A stretch of DNA of 64,000 nt, taken from contig NZ_CP066786.1 of NCBI RefSeq assembly GCF_016598595.1, forward strand, positions 829,501 to 893,500, written 5' to 3'. Under the pieces are notes generated by a model that saw nothing but the letters and a program-made list of their open reading frames with translations, had not been told where the DNA came from and made no database searches. Made by a program: the position numbers and the translations under genes. Positions within the stretch are counted from its first letter, which is position 1; each line of letters opens with the position of its first letter. The stretch comes from Martelella lutilitoris (lineage in GTDB: Bacteria > Pseudomonadota > Alphaproteobacteria > Rhizobiales > Rhizobiaceae). This document shows positions 27,883-36,612 of the stretch, piece by piece.

Positions 27883-28812
27883 TCAGGCCGGTTGCGCGGC
27901 AATCCCCAGCCTCTGGAAGCCGATTGCCGCCGCTCCGGCAAGGCCGGGCTCCGCGCCGCTTGTCGCCGGAACGACCAGTCTGTGCCGCGGCCTTGCCAGG
28001 GTAAGCGGGCGCACGGTCTCATCGATCGCCGCGACAAGCGCGTGATCGCGGGCAAGGCCGCCGCCCGCCGGCACGATTGTGGCGCCGGTCAGGTTGATGG
28101 CCATGGCGAGCGGCCCGGCCAGGAGCTGAAGGCAGGTTTCGACCGTCTCGGCGGCCCGCGCCTCGCCCGCGTGCCAGGCTGACAGTATCGCGGGTGCGGA
28201 CTTCTTCTCCCCATGCAGAAAGGCGTGGAGGCGCTGCAGGCCGGGCGCGCCGGCGACGGTATCGACGCAGCCCGAAAGGCCGCAACCGCAGGTAAAATGT
28301 GGGATGGACCGTTCGCCCACGACAAGCGGCACCACGGGGCCATGCCCCCATTCGCCGGCAAAGCCGCCGGCCCGGTTGATCAGCCGCTTTCCCGAGACGA
28401 GGCCGCCGCCGACGCCCGTTCCGAAAATCACTCCGAAAACGATGTCATGATCCCGTCCGGCGCCGTAAACCGCCTCGGATACGGCGAAGCAGTCGGCGTC
28501 ATTGGCGATGATGACGGGAAGCTGCGTCCGGTCCTCGAGGTCGGCCTTGAGGTTGGTGCCGTGGATTGCCGGAATATTGGCGACAACCAGATTGCCCGTT
28601 TCCGGATTGACGATGCCGGCGAGTGAAATGGCGAGCGCAGCCGGGCGTTGCTTCAGGTCATCGATGATGGAGGAGACCAGGGCGAGGAAGGCGTAGCGAT
28701 CGCCGGCGGGGGTCGGGAAGCGGACGACCTTGCCCGGTTGCGCACCGCCCGTCGCAGTCGCCGCGCGGATTGCGGTTCCGCCGATATCGAAACAGAGGAT
28801 CGTGTCGGTCAT
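27883..28812 (-). CDS. ROK-family sugar kinase, NagK-like
   Basis: This 309-residue ROK protein has the ATP-binding start FDIGGTAIRAA, the ANDADCFAVSE catalytic region, and FGTGVGGGLV. The zinc-binding cluster CGCGLSGCVDT is preceded by GEWGHGPV. Substrate residues resemble those of bacterial N-acetylglucosamine or fructose/glucose kinases, but specificity cannot be read with confidence. It lacks the DNA-binding domain of ROK repressors. It may form an operon with the downstream end of the diguanylate cyclase gene, which lies 28 bases upstream on the same strand. Confidence 0.9.
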   Translation of the reverse strand: MTDTILCFDIGGTAIRAATATGGAQPGKVVRFPTPAGDRYAFLALVSSIIDDLKQRPAALAISLAGIVNPETGNLVVANIPAIHGTNLKADLEDRTQLPVIIANDADCFAVSEAVYGAGRDHDIVFGVIFGTGVGGGLVSGKRLINRAGGFAGEWGHGPVVPLVVGERSIPHFTCGCGLSGCVDTVAGAPGLQRLHAFLHGEKKSAPAILSAWHAGEARAAETVETCLQLLAGPLAMAINLTGATIVPAGGGLARDHALVAAIDETVRPLTLARPRHRLVVPATSGAEPGLAGAAAIGFQRLGIAAQPA

Positions 28813-28839
28813 CGCGAACTCCCTTCAATGGCAAGGGGG

Positions 28840-30147
28840 TTATGCGGTGACCTTCACGCGGTTGCGCCCCTCGGTCTTTGCGGTGTAGAGCGCCTTGTCC
28901 GCCAAATCAACGATATCCGGCTGGCTTGCCTGCGGGTTGAACACCGAGACGCCGATGCTGATCGTCAGGTGGCGTTCGTCGCCGTCCGGCAGGATCATCA
29001 CCTGTTCGGCCACTGCCTTTCGGACCCGCTCGGCGATTGCCGCGGCCTCGTAGGCGCGCAGGCCCGGCATGATCATCACGAATTCCTCGCCCCCGTAGCG
29101 GTAGGCGCGATCCTCCTTGCGGGCGTTTTTCGAAATCACGTCCGCGACTTGGCGCAGCACGTCATCGCCGGCAAGGTGGCCGTAGGTGTCGTTGAAGGTC
29201 TTGAAATGGTCGACGTCGATCAGGAGCAGGGCAAAGGGCTGGTTGGTCTCGCGCGAAGCCTGGATGCGGGCATCGAGGGCCCGGTCGAATTCGCGGCGGT
29301 TGTCGAGTCCCGTCAGCCCGTCGGCGCGCGCGGCGGCTGCGAGCTTGTTCTCCTGCAGGATGATCTGCTTCAGCATGGCGTTGAAGGCTGCAGCGACCGA
29401 TGCGAGCTCCGGCGGAACGCGGACGTCGATCTCCCGGTCGCGTTCGCCTTCGGCGATGCGCATCGCGCCCTCGACCAGCTTGTCGGTGCTGCGGATCAGC
29501 GCCTGATCGATGATATAGATGCCGGCGCCGGCGAAGATGATTGCCATAAGACCCGCAATGATGGCGAAGACTTCAAGCCGCCGCATCACCTCGAGGGCGC
29601 GGGCATGGCTTTCTTCGTTCATCAGACGCATGGTCTCGGCAATGTCCTCGACCCGCTTGCCGGTTTCCGCGATCACGCTTTCGAAGCGCATCAGCGTCGG
29701 GTTGACGGCATCGTCCTCGGGCTCCACGGAGGCGGCGACCTGGAGAAGGGCTGACCATTGCTGCTCCACGCCCTGAAGGATCGGGGCAAAGGCTGGATAG
29801 GCCGCGGTCGTCTGTTCCAGATCGCGCAGATGCGTCGCGACATCGCGCTCGGCCGCCTCGAATGCGCTGCGGTAGTGTTCATCGCCGCTGTTGGCATAGT
29901 CATTGACCGAAGCGGCGATGTCCCAGAGATTGGACTGAATCCGCTCAAGCGAAACGAGCACCCTGTGCTGGGTGTGGAGCACGTGGCGGAACGGTTCGGC
30001 GACCTGCTGACGGTATTGCGTGTACCAGACCACCGAGAAAAGAAGGACCGGCAACAGGGCGAGCAGAAAGCCGAAGACGAGCCAGGCCCTGAGCGAAAGG
30101 CTCTGAAGCCATCGCCTTGCCGCTCCGGTATTGATTTGCTCGTCCAT
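28840..30147 (-). CDS. Membrane diguanylate cyclase with HAMP-like linker
   Basis: This 435-residue protein has a membrane helix at about 21-42, a helical periplasmic sensor of about 150 residues, a second helix at about 192-213, a HAMP-like region and a GGDEF domain. The active site GGEEF at 352-356 is intact. An inhibitory I-site RKED occupies 343-346, exactly five residues before it, so product inhibition is expected. There is no EAL domain. Its place just after the cellulose genes suggests that it feeds the BcsA PilZ domain, but this is inference. Confidence 0.93.
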   Translation of the reverse strand: MDEQINTGAARRWLQSLSLRAWLVFGFLLALLPVLLFSVVWYTQYRQQVAEPFRHVLHTQHRVLVSLERIQSNLWDIAASVNDYANSGDEHYRSAFEAAERDVATHLRDLEQTTAAYPAFAPILQGVEQQWSALLQVAASVEPEDDAVNPTLMRFESVIAETGKRVEDIAETMRLMNEESHARALEVMRRLEVFAIIAGLMAIIFAGAGIYIIDQALIRSTDKLVEGAMRIAEGERDREIDVRVPPELASVAAAFNAMLKQIILQENKLAAAARADGLTGLDNRREFDRALDARIQASRETNQPFALLLIDVDHFKTFNDTYGHLAGDDVLRQVADVISKNARKEDRAYRYGGEEFVMIMPGLRAYEAAAIAERVRKAVAEQVMILPDGDERHLTISIGVSVFNPQASQPDIVDLADKALYTAKTEGRNRVKVTA

Positions 30148-30507
30148 TCGTGTCGTCTCCAGATATCTCGCCGGTCTTCACGCCGGCGTGCAAGCTTGCC
30201 GGGTTCATGTCGGCGCCGCCTCAACGATGCGTCCTGCGGGGATCGTTCATTTGCAAGCGGGCCATGTTTCCGGGCGTCTTGGCCGTATGTAGCTGGACCG
30301 GAAGAACCTCGAGGCGGGCGCCTCGGGCGTCGTTTCGGTTGAAGCATCCGCGGTCGCGCGACAGGGCGCGTCTTCCCTTTGCCCGGTTTCACTAAAACGC
30401 CGCCGCGCAAAAAGGTACAACCATCCGCAAGTTGTTTTCCGTGCCGCCGGTTGCGTCAAAACCCGCGACAGCCGGCCGGTTCGCCGGACACAGCAAGGCC
30501 GGCTTTC
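30148..30507. other. Intergenic region upstream of the cyclase
   Basis: I see no coding frame with a plausible start, RNA gene or repeat in this 360-base stretch. It presumably holds the promoter of the cyclase gene. Confidence 0.4.
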
Positions 30508-30542
30508 AATCAAAAGGGCCTCCGCCATTAGCGAAAGCCCTT
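30508..30542 (-). terminator. Rho-independent terminator of tRNA-Val
   Basis: On the minus strand, AAGGGCTTTCGC pairs with GCGGAGGCCCTT (including G-T pairs) around a TAATG loop and is followed by TTGATTG. It lies 18 bases past the tRNA 3' end. Confidence 0.75.
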
Positions 30543-30560
30543 GCAAATCAATGAATGGGA

Positions 30561-30635
<75 letters not shown>

Positions 30636-30730
30636 ATCCGTGGCGCGGTGTATTCCAAACTTTGGCGGTCGCGTCAACTGGTTTTTTGAAGCTTTTTTGT
30701 CGCCTGTCGCTTTCGCTCCTGCGCGCCGGA

Positions 30731-31093
30731 CTATACGCCGAGAACCTTTTCCACCTCGTCGACCAGATCGCGCAGGTGAAACGGCTTGGAAAGCACCTTG
30801 GCGTCCTTGGGGGCTGCCGAATCGGCGTTGAGCGCGACGGCGGCGAAGCCGGTGATGAAGATCACCTTGAGATCGGGGTCGAGTTCGGTCGCCCGGCGGG
30901 CAAGCTCGATGCCGTCCATCTCGGGCATGACGATGTCGGTCAGAAGCAGCGAAAAAGGTTCCTCTCGCAGCCTGTCATAGGCGCTTGCGCCATTATCGAA
31001 AGCGGCGACCTGATAGCCGGCCTTTTCCAGCGCTTTCACCAGGAAACGGCGCATGTCGTCGTCATCTTCCGCCAGAAGAATTTTAAGTACCAT
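30731..31093 (-). CDS. cpdR: Single-domain response regulator CpdR
   Basis: This 120-residue receiver-only protein starts ILLAEDDDDMRRFL. It has the phospho-acceptor Asp53 in LLLTDIVMPEMDG, Thr in IFITGF and Lys in LSKPFH. In alphaproteobacteria CpdR in its unphosphorylated form recruits ClpXP to the pole and primes degradation of cell-cycle regulators; the CckA-ChpT relay phosphorylates it. The frame is open far upstream but only the ATG at 31093 fits a receiver domain. The gene is divergent from the N-formylglutamate amidohydrolase gene, a conserved pairing in rhizobia. Confidence 0.93.
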   Translation of the reverse strand: MVLKILLAEDDDDMRRFLVKALEKAGYQVAAFDNGASAYDRLREEPFSLLLTDIVMPEMDGIELARRATELDPDLKVIFITGFAAVALNADSAAPKDAKVLSKPFHLRDLVDEVEKVLGV

Positions 31094-31240
31094 CGGCTCA
31101 ACCATATCGGCGCATTGGGCTTTCGCGTTTACCGGTCTGATAGACCCTATGTCGTAAACAAGCAATAAAGAGGGCCTCAAACTTTCCGCCGCCCGGGCGG
31201 CGGCCTTGGCAGGCAAGGCCGGAGCGCGTAAATCTCCGGT

Positions 31241-32155
31241 ATGAAGGGAGCGACAGTGACCGGCAGGGATGAACTGAGTTTTGACGGCGATGCGCGTTGG
31301 TTCGAGGTGATCCGCCCCGAGCGGCAGACGCTGCCGCTGGTCTTCAACTCGCCCCATTCCGGCCGGGTCTACAGCAACGCCTTTCTGTCCGAGACGCGGC
31401 TTGACGCCCACGAGATCAGGCGTTCGGAAGATCTCTACGTCGATGAACTGTTCGCCATGGCGCCGGCCTTCGGTGCGCCGCTGCAAAGGGCTTTCTTTCC
31501 GCGCGCCTTCCTCGACGTCAACCGCGAACCCTTCGAGCTCGATCCGCGCATGTTTTCCGGCGCCCTGCCGTCGCATGTCAATATGACCTCCATGCGGGTC
31601 GCCGGCGGTCTCGGCACGATCCCGCGCATCGTCGCCGAGAACATGCCGATCTATGACGCCCCGATCGATGCGGGCGCGGGGCTCAGGCGGATCGAGGAAA
31701 TCTACCGGCCTTATCACCGGAGCCTCAAGCAACTGATGCAGGAGACAAAGCGACGGTTCGGGCAGGCGGTGCTGATCGACTGCCATTCCATGCCCGGCAG
31801 CGTGACCGTCGGCGGCCACCGCCGGAAGCCCGATATCGTCATCGGCGACCGGTTCTCCACCAGCGCCTCGAGCGACATCGCCTATGCGGCGATCTCGATC
31901 CTCGAGCGGATGGGCTTCGTCACCGCCTACAACAAGCCCTATGCGGGCGGTTTCATCACCGAGCACTACGGCCGTCCCGCCGCCGATTGCCATGCGCTCC
32001 AGATCGAGGTCTCGCGCAGACTATACGCCGACGAGCAGAGCTACGCGAAAAAGCCGGAATTCATCGCGCTGAAACAGGCGCTGACGCTGTTCATCCAGCA
32101 ATTCTCCGCGTTTCTCGCCGGCAGCGAGGACAGTGCGGGCCTTGCTGCGGAGTGA
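31241..32155 (+). CDS. N-formylglutamate amidohydrolase family protein
   Basis: This 304-residue protein of the HutG/FGase family hydrolyses N-formylglutamate or related N-acyl amino acids. Signature blocks are FNSPHSGR, RSEDLYVDELF, DVNREPFELDPRMF, IDCHSMPG and EHYGRP. No other histidine-degradation genes are nearby, so the physiological substrate is uncertain. An ATG at 31241 opens the frame, but a GTG at 31256 sits at good spacing behind AAGGGAG and may be the true start. Confidence 0.9.
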   Translation: MKGATVTGRDELSFDGDARWFEVIRPERQTLPLVFNSPHSGRVYSNAFLSETRLDAHEIRRSEDLYVDELFAMAPAFGAPLQRAFFPRAFLDVNREPFELDPRMFSGALPSHVNMTSMRVAGGLGTIPRIVAENMPIYDAPIDAGAGLRRIEEIYRPYHRSLKQLMQETKRRFGQAVLIDCHSMPGSVTVGGHRRKPDIVIGDRFSTSASSDIAYAAISILERMGFVTAYNKPYAGGFITEHYGRPAADCHALQIEVSRRLYADEQSYAKKPEFIALKQALTLFIQQFSAFLAGSEDSAGLAAE

Positions 32156-32187
32156 GGCGTTTCGTCCGGGTGTGCGGAGGGGCGTTC

Positions 32188-32265
32188 AAAAAAAACCGCG
32201 CCGTGGGCGCGGTTAAGTCTAGGGAGGAAACACCCAAGGAGGGTATTCACAGTCGAAAGACTGTA
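32188..32265 (-). ncRNA. mmgR: Alpha-r8 family small RNA (MmgR/suhB type)
   Basis: Read on the minus strand, a 78-nucleotide RNA is bracketed by a strong promoter and a terminator. It contains a hairpin ACAGTC-TTTC-GACTGT, then ACCCTCCTTGGGT, then the decamer TTTCCTCCCT (bases 32221-32230), then a terminator stem AACCGCGCC/GGCGCGGTT followed by eight T. The decamer between two stems and the length of about 77 nt are hallmarks of the alpha-r8 family. In Sinorhizobium meliloti, MmgR limits polyhydroxybutyrate accumulation. It is antisense to no gene and lies between the amidohydrolase gene and hisN (a SuhB-like gene). Confidence 0.88.
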
Positions 32266-32271
32266 GTTCAG

Positions 32272-32300
32272 ACAATAGATGACCGTGCGAGGCCTGTCAA
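32272..32300 (-). promoter_or_regulatory. Sigma-70-type promoter of the alpha-r8 sRNA
   Basis: On the minus strand TTGACA (32300-32295) is followed after exactly 17 bases by TATTGT (32277-32272). This predicts a start near 32265, which gives an RNA of the expected length. Confidence 0.85.
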
Positions 32301-32521
32301 GTTAATTTGCCTGTATTTTGCGCAATAAGTAATGCTGTCTAATTTTTACGCGTATTGCCCGCTTTTTAATTTCCTTTTGCCGCATGGGTGAGCGGAAATC
32401 TCCGGTCGGGACGCGCGTTCGGGGCGCGCGGCGTATTTTCTCGCCCGAGACGATTCCCTTGAGGGCGGAAAGACTCTAGAAACTGGCGGAAACGTTTCCT
32501 CGTCTTGCCACAGGATTTGCC

Positions 32522-33298
32522 ATGCTTCCCGACCATGCCTTTTTCACAAGGCTCGCCGATGCCGCCGCCGCCGAGACCTTGCCGCGTTTCCGCTCGGGCC
32601 TTGATGTCGACAACAAGCTGAGCGGCGGTTTCGATCCTGTCACGGAAGGCGACAGGGCCGCCGAAAGCGCCATAAGGCGGCTGATCGAGGAGACCTATCC
32701 GGATCACGGCATCCTCGGCGAGGAGCATGGCGCAAGCGGGCTTGATCGCGAATATGTCTGGGTGATCGATCCGATCGACGGCACGCGGGCCTTCATCTCC
32801 GGCGTGCCTGTATGGGGCACGCTGATAGGGCTTTACCGGAACGGCCGTGCGGTGATGGGACTGATGGACCAGCCCTTTACCGGCGAGCGGTTCTTTGCCG
32901 ATCCGGGGGGGAGCCTGTTTGCCGGGCCGGGCGGGCCGCGGCGGCTGAAAACCCGCGATTGCCGGGAACTCGGCGCGGCGGTGCTGTTTACCACCTCGCC
33001 GCGGATCATGGATACGGCTGCGCTGTCGCGCTACGACCGGCTGGAGCGGCAGGTCCGGCTCGCGCGCTACGGCATTGATTGCTATGCCTATTGCCTGCTG
33101 GCATCCGGTTTTGCCGATCTCGTCGTCGAAAGTGACCTGAAGCCCTATGATGTCGGGGCGTTGATTGCGATCATCGAAGGCGCAGGCGGCGTGATCTCCA
33201 CCTGGACCGGCGAGCGGCCCGAGCATGGCGGCGATATCGTCGCTGCAGCGACGCCCGCACTTCACGAGGCGGCCCTTGCCGAACTGAACGCCGGATAA
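32522..33298 (+). CDS. hisN: Histidinol-phosphatase of the inositol monophosphatase family
   Basis: This 258-residue Mg-dependent phosphatase has the family motifs PVTEGDRAAE, GEEHG, VIDPIDGTRAF and DLKPYDVGALIAIIEGAGG, which hold the metal ligands. The alphaproteobacterial branch with GTRAFISG is usually HisN, which dephosphorylates histidinol phosphate in histidine synthesis; SuhB-like inositol phosphatase activity is the alternative. It is preceded by the sRNA gene on the opposite strand, and no his genes lie nearby. It converges with the next gene, six bases apart. Confidence 0.88.
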   Translation: MLPDHAFFTRLADAAAAETLPRFRSGLDVDNKLSGGFDPVTEGDRAAESAIRRLIEETYPDHGILGEEHGASGLDREYVWVIDPIDGTRAFISGVPVWGTLIGLYRNGRAVMGLMDQPFTGERFFADPGGSLFAGPGGPRRLKTRDCRELGAAVLFTTSPRIMDTAALSRYDRLERQVRLARYGIDCYAYCLLASGFADLVVESDLKPYDVGALIAIIEGAGGVISTWTGERPEHGGDIVAAATPALHEAALAELNAG

Positions 33299-33304
33299 GG
33301 CTTT

Positions 33305-34210
33305 TCAGCGCGCGGCCAGGCATTCATCGAAAAAGCCGAGGATGGCGTCCAGGGCAGGGCGGCGCACGGCATCGACCTCCTGCAGGATCTCGTGCCCGGA
33401 TGAGGGCAGGACGAGATGGCGCGCGCCAAACCTTGCGGCAAGCCGAGCTTGGGGTTTGGCCGGGATCAACGCATCGCGGCCGGCGGAGAGGACAAGCGAC
33501 GGGCAGCCGATCGCGGCAAGCGCCTTCGGGCGGGTGAGCCGGCGGATCGCGCCGAGGCAGGCCGAGAGCCAGCCGAAGGTCACCGGCCCCAGCAGATAGG
33601 GCGGGTCGGTTTTCGCCGCCGCGATATTGCGCGCGTAGCGGGCGCGGTCCGATGTGTGCGGCTGGTCCTCGAACCGCGCCGGTTCGCTGCGCGGCCGCGC
33701 GGTGCGCTGCCTGGCCCGGCCCGTGCGGCTGAAGAGCCAGGCCATGGCGCGGACCACAAAGGCCGGGTAGCGGTCATGGCGGATGCCGACAAAGGGCGCT
33801 GAAAGCACAAGGCCCGCAAACCGGCCGGAAGCCTGTTCCGCAACCGAAAGCGCGATCAGTCCGCCAAGCGAATGCCCTAGAAGAAAACAAGGCCCGGGCA
33901 TTCTGCCCTCGACCTTCTGGGCGAAGAAGTCGACAATGTCCCGTGGGTAGTCCGAGAAATGTTCGATATGGCCCATATTGCCGTCCTCGGGACGGCGTTC
34001 GGAGCCGCCCTGGCCGCGCAGGTCCAGGATAGCGACGGCAAAACCGGCGCTGCGAAGATCAGCCGCGGTCTCGGCATATTTCTCGATGAACTCCGCCCGG
34101 CCCGCGACGATGAGCACCGTGGCGCGTGCGTCTTCGCATGGGAACAACCCGTAGCGCAGCATGAGGCCGTCAAAGGCGCGCATCATGCCGATCGTGTGGT
34201 TCGCGTCCAT
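33305..34210 (-). CDS. Alpha/beta hydrolase, lysophospholipase-like
   Basis: This protein of about 301 residues matches the lysophospholipase/monoacylglycerol lipase group (PldB-like). It shows LDLRGQGGSERRP, the nucleophile elbow GHSLGG, and the late DALIP and SGHEIL segments with the catalytic Asp and His. Its natural lipid substrate is unknown. The frame stays open to a TTG at 34351, which would add 47 residues ([10 protein letters not shown] and so on) without a ribosome-binding site. The ATG at 34210 is a conservative choice, but some homologues have an N-terminal extension, so the start is uncertain. Confidence 0.82.
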   Translation of the reverse strand: MDANHTIGMMRAFDGLMLRYGLFPCEDARATVLIVAGRAEFIEKYAETAADLRSAGFAVAILDLRGQGGSERRPEDGNMGHIEHFSDYPRDIVDFFAQKVEGRMPGPCFLLGHSLGGLIALSVAEQASGRFAGLVLSAPFVGIRHDRYPAFVVRAMAWLFSRTGRARQRTARPRSEPARFEDQPHTSDRARYARNIAAAKTDPPYLLGPVTFGWLSACLGAIRRLTRPKALAAIGCPSLVLSAGRDALIPAKPQARLAARFGARHLVLPSSGHEILQEVDAVRRPALDAILGFFDECLAAR

Positions 34211-34567
34211 TGCCTGTCGTCCATTGCCTCGTGATCCGCCCCTGATGACGCCCGCGGGCGGCAAAGGCAATGGCCTGTTCGTGAATTGGGGCGTAAAAAG
34301 GACCGGAACCGGACGCTTGAACAGGGGTAAAAGCGTCTCGGCTCCGGCCAAGATACCGCTATCACTGGGTCAAGAGTGACAACGGTGCCGGGACGGGTGC
34401 GCCGTAGTTCCCGGCAAAAGCTGAATGGCGCATTGCGCCTGAACGTGAGTTCAATAGTGCATTCATACTGCGTTCATTCTCAATATAGTGGCGACGAATG
34501 CGGACAAAAGTGCCACAGCGCGCCTCGCCAGTGCGATTGCGCGATGATGATTTTGCCAGCACAGGCC

Positions 34568-34598
34568 CTCTTGAAATCGATGCAGACTTTTCCCAAAT
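34568..34598 (+). promoter_or_regulatory. Heat-shock (RpoH/sigma-32-like) promoter of hsp20
   Basis: CTCTTGAAA is followed after 15 bases by CCCAAAT, close to the alphaproteobacterial RpoH pattern (CTTGAA ... CCCATNT). It would give a leader of about 100 bases before the small heat-shock gene. The rest of the gap 34211-34567 shows no recognisable element. Confidence 0.6.
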
Positions 34599-34604
34599 CT
34601 TCAA

Positions 34605-34708
34605 ACGTGGACGCCGACCATCGGGTCCGCAACCGTTTTCCGCGATCGCCTGTTTCGGGATTGCCGGGAAATGTCATCGCAACCATACGTCGCTCAAAGG
34701 AGGACATT
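34605..34708 (+). promoter_or_regulatory. ROSE-like RNA thermometer leader
   Basis: The leader ends with TCGCT (34690-34694), which fits the ROSE UYGCU motif, placed six bases before the AAAGGAGG ribosome-binding site that it would sequester. Further upstream, GCGAT (near 34651) can pair with ATCGC (near 34676) and TTTC...GGGAAA forms an inner stem. ROSE elements control small heat-shock genes in rhizobia by melting at high temperature. Confidence 0.5.
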
Positions 34709-35191
34709 ATGCGTAACGTCGATTTTTCGCCCCTTTATCGTTCTACCGTCGGTTTTGACCGGCTTTTCAATCTCCTCGACTCGATGGGCCAGCCCGAACA
34801 GGCGCCTGCCTATCCGCCCTATAATATCGAGCGTACCGGCGAGAATGCCTATCGCATCTCGATGGCCGTCGCCGGCTTCAGCGAAAGCGAGCTTTCCATC
34901 GAGGCCCATGCCAACGTGCTGACCGTGAAAGGCGAGAAGGCCGAGGAAGATGACGAAGGCAACAGCGAATACCTCTATCGGGGTATCGCAAAGCGCGCAT
35001 TCGAACGCCGCTTCCAGCTGGCCGACCACATGGAAGTCCAGGGTGCAACACTGAAGAATGGTCTACTTTATGTTGAGCTGCTGCGCAACATTCCCGAGGC
35101 CATGAAACCGCGCCGAATTGCAATCGAAACGCGATCCGGCGAGCCGAAAACGATTTCGGCGCAGAAGAATGTGGAGATGGATGCCGCCTGA
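34709..35191 (+). CDS. Small heat-shock protein, Hsp20/IbpA family
   Basis: This 160-residue alpha-crystallin chaperone has the class A rhizobial start [20 protein letters not shown]. Its alpha-crystallin domain spans about residues 36-140 ([44 protein letters not shown]), and the C-terminal RRIAI resembles the IxI oligomerisation motif. It binds unfolding proteins and prevents aggregation. The ATG follows a near-perfect AAAGGAGG site. A sigma-32-like promoter and a ROSE-like leader suggest both transcriptional and translational heat control. A strong terminator follows. Confidence 0.95.
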   Translation: MRNVDFSPLYRSTVGFDRLFNLLDSMGQPEQAPAYPPYNIERTGENAYRISMAVAGFSESELSIEAHANVLTVKGEKAEEDDEGNSEYLYRGIAKRAFERRFQLADHMEVQGATLKNGLLYVELLRNIPEAMKPRRIAIETRSGEPKTISAQKNVEMDAA

Positions 35192-35218
35192 CGGCAGACC
35201 CCCACTAGCAGAAATTAT

Positions 35219-35246
35219 AACGGCGCCTCTCGGGGCGCCGTTTTTT
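35219..35246 (+). terminator. Rho-independent terminator of hsp20
   Basis: CGGCGCC and GGCGCCG form the stem around TCTCGG and are followed by six T. Its end touches the stop codon of the convergent doxX gene. Confidence 0.92.
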
Positions 35247-35821
35247 CATCCGTGCCAGCGCCGCGTGATTCGCGCGGCCAGGTGATCCAGGGAAATTCTG
35301 CCGGGTCCGTAGATGACCAGCACGACCAGCGGCACCGTCCAGAGGAGGCGCTGGTCGAGGATGACGCTGTCGGGGAAGCGGTCGAACAGCGCGCCGATGG
35401 TCTCGCCGCCGACCCGATGTACCGTGATGTCCACCAAGGTCTGGACTGCGATGAAGCCGAGCATGCCGAGGGCGCTCAGCCGCGTGGCGAGGCCGAAGAT
35501 GATCAGCAGCGGCAGGGCGAGTTCGGCATAGGTTCCCAGATGAACGATCAGCCCCCAGGGCAGGAAGGGCACCGAGGAGACATCGCCGCCGGCGGCCTCC
35601 ACGGCGGGAAGCGCGATCTGGTAATAGGCGGAGCTGCGAACCATGAAGAAGCCGGCAAGGCCGGGCTCGACCTTGGTCAGTGCCGAGTTCAGGAAGTAGA
35701 GCCAGAGGGTGGACGCAAACACCAGACGGGCGAAAAGCCCCGGAAACCATGGCGCCAGGAAGGTCTGGAGGCGTGTAAAGACACGGTCATGGAGACGCGC
35801 TATTGTGCAGATGAAATGCAT
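35246..35821 (-). CDS. DoxX-family membrane protein of the bufferin operon
   Basis: This 191-residue protein has about four membrane helices with the DoxX pattern: RLVFASTLWLYFLNSALTKVEPG, YAELALPLLIIFGLATRLSALGMLGF. DoxX proteins accompany BufA-BufB-BufC in many bufferin operons, where their function is not settled; quinol-linked redox chemistry is possible. The ATG at 35821 lies five bases after the bufC stop, so it is the last gene of the operon. Open frame further upstream is the shadow of bufC. Confidence 0.9.
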   Translation of the reverse strand: MHFICTIARLHDRVFTRLQTFLAPWFPGLFARLVFASTLWLYFLNSALTKVEPGLAGFFMVRSSAYYQIALPAVEAAGGDVSSVPFLPWGLIVHLGTYAELALPLLIIFGLATRLSALGMLGFIAVQTLVDITVHRVGGETIGALFDRFPDSVILDQRLLWTVPLVVLVIYGPGRISLDHLAARITRRWHG

Positions 35822-35826
35822 GGTGA

Positions 35827-36612
35827 CTACTCCCGTGCAGCCGAAAGGCGCGTGAAGGCGCCCGAGGTGATCAATATCGAAAACGCGCCGCCGAGGTCGA
35901 AGGCGGGGTCGAGCGCCGTCGCGGCCTCGGCCGCCTCGCAGATCGGCATGCCCTCGATCAGTTTGTCGAAGAAGACGGCCTGGCCGTCGTCCAGCGCAAG
36001 CACGGAAACGTCGTAGTGCGGCCGGGTCACCAGGGCGGTCTCGGCCGGTGACGGGTCGAAGTCCCTGAGCCCGGTTCCGTTGCGGACGCGCAGGAAAATG
36101 CTCACCGCCGCGCTGTCGAAGCGCCGCAGCCGGGTGGCCGGGTGCGAAACGAGTGCCGCCGCCATCAGGCCGTCCGGCGAAAGCGTCTGGAGCGTGTCCG
36201 GGGAAAGCGGATCGGCATCTTCCGCGTGATAGGCATCGAGCCACGCCCGCTCCAGACGGGCAATATCGGGCAGGAAGAACAGATTTTCCGCTGGCTGGAA
36301 CGTGGCGATGAAGTCGGAAAAGCCGTGGCCGTATTCGGCAATCACAGGCGTTCGCGGCGGCTCGCGGGCGATATAGTCGCCGGCCATGGCGGAGAAGAAC
36401 CGTTCCCCCACAAGGTCGCGCGTTACCGGGAATATATCCGCGAGCGCGCCTTTGAGCCCGACAGCGACATTGTTGCGATAGACGCCGAAGCGTTTGACGG
36501 CCGGCCCGCCGAATGGGTTGGCGACACCTTCCGGCGCGGTTTCGGCCGGCGGCCCGAGAAGGGCCGCCGCGAAACCTTCGAGCGTTGCGGCAGCGGAGCG
36601 AGGGTCAGCCAT
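35827..36612 (-). CDS. bufC: Bufferin maturation partner BufC (DUF2063)
   Basis: This protein of about 261 residues has the N-terminal DUF2063 region (FGVYRNNVAVGLKGALADIFPVTRDLVGERFF) and a C-terminal domain. BufC/HvfC proteins partner the DUF692 enzyme and probably present the precursor leader to it, like MbnC in methanobactin synthesis. Its start overlaps the bufB stop by eight bases (ATGGCTGA), indicating translational coupling. An in-frame start 11 codons upstream inside bufB is less likely. Confidence 0.9.
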   Translation of the reverse strand: MADPRSAAATLEGFAAALLGPPAETAPEGVANPFGGPAVKRFGVYRNNVAVGLKGALADIFPVTRDLVGERFFSAMAGDYIAREPPRTPVIAEYGHGFSDFIATFQPAENLFFLPDIARLERAWLDAYHAEDADPLSPDTLQTLSPDGLMAAALVSHPATRLRRFDSAAVSIFLRVRNGTGLRDFDPSPAETALVTRPHYDVSVLALDDGQAVFFDKLIEGMPICEAAEAATALDPAFDLGGAFSILITSGAFTRLSAARE

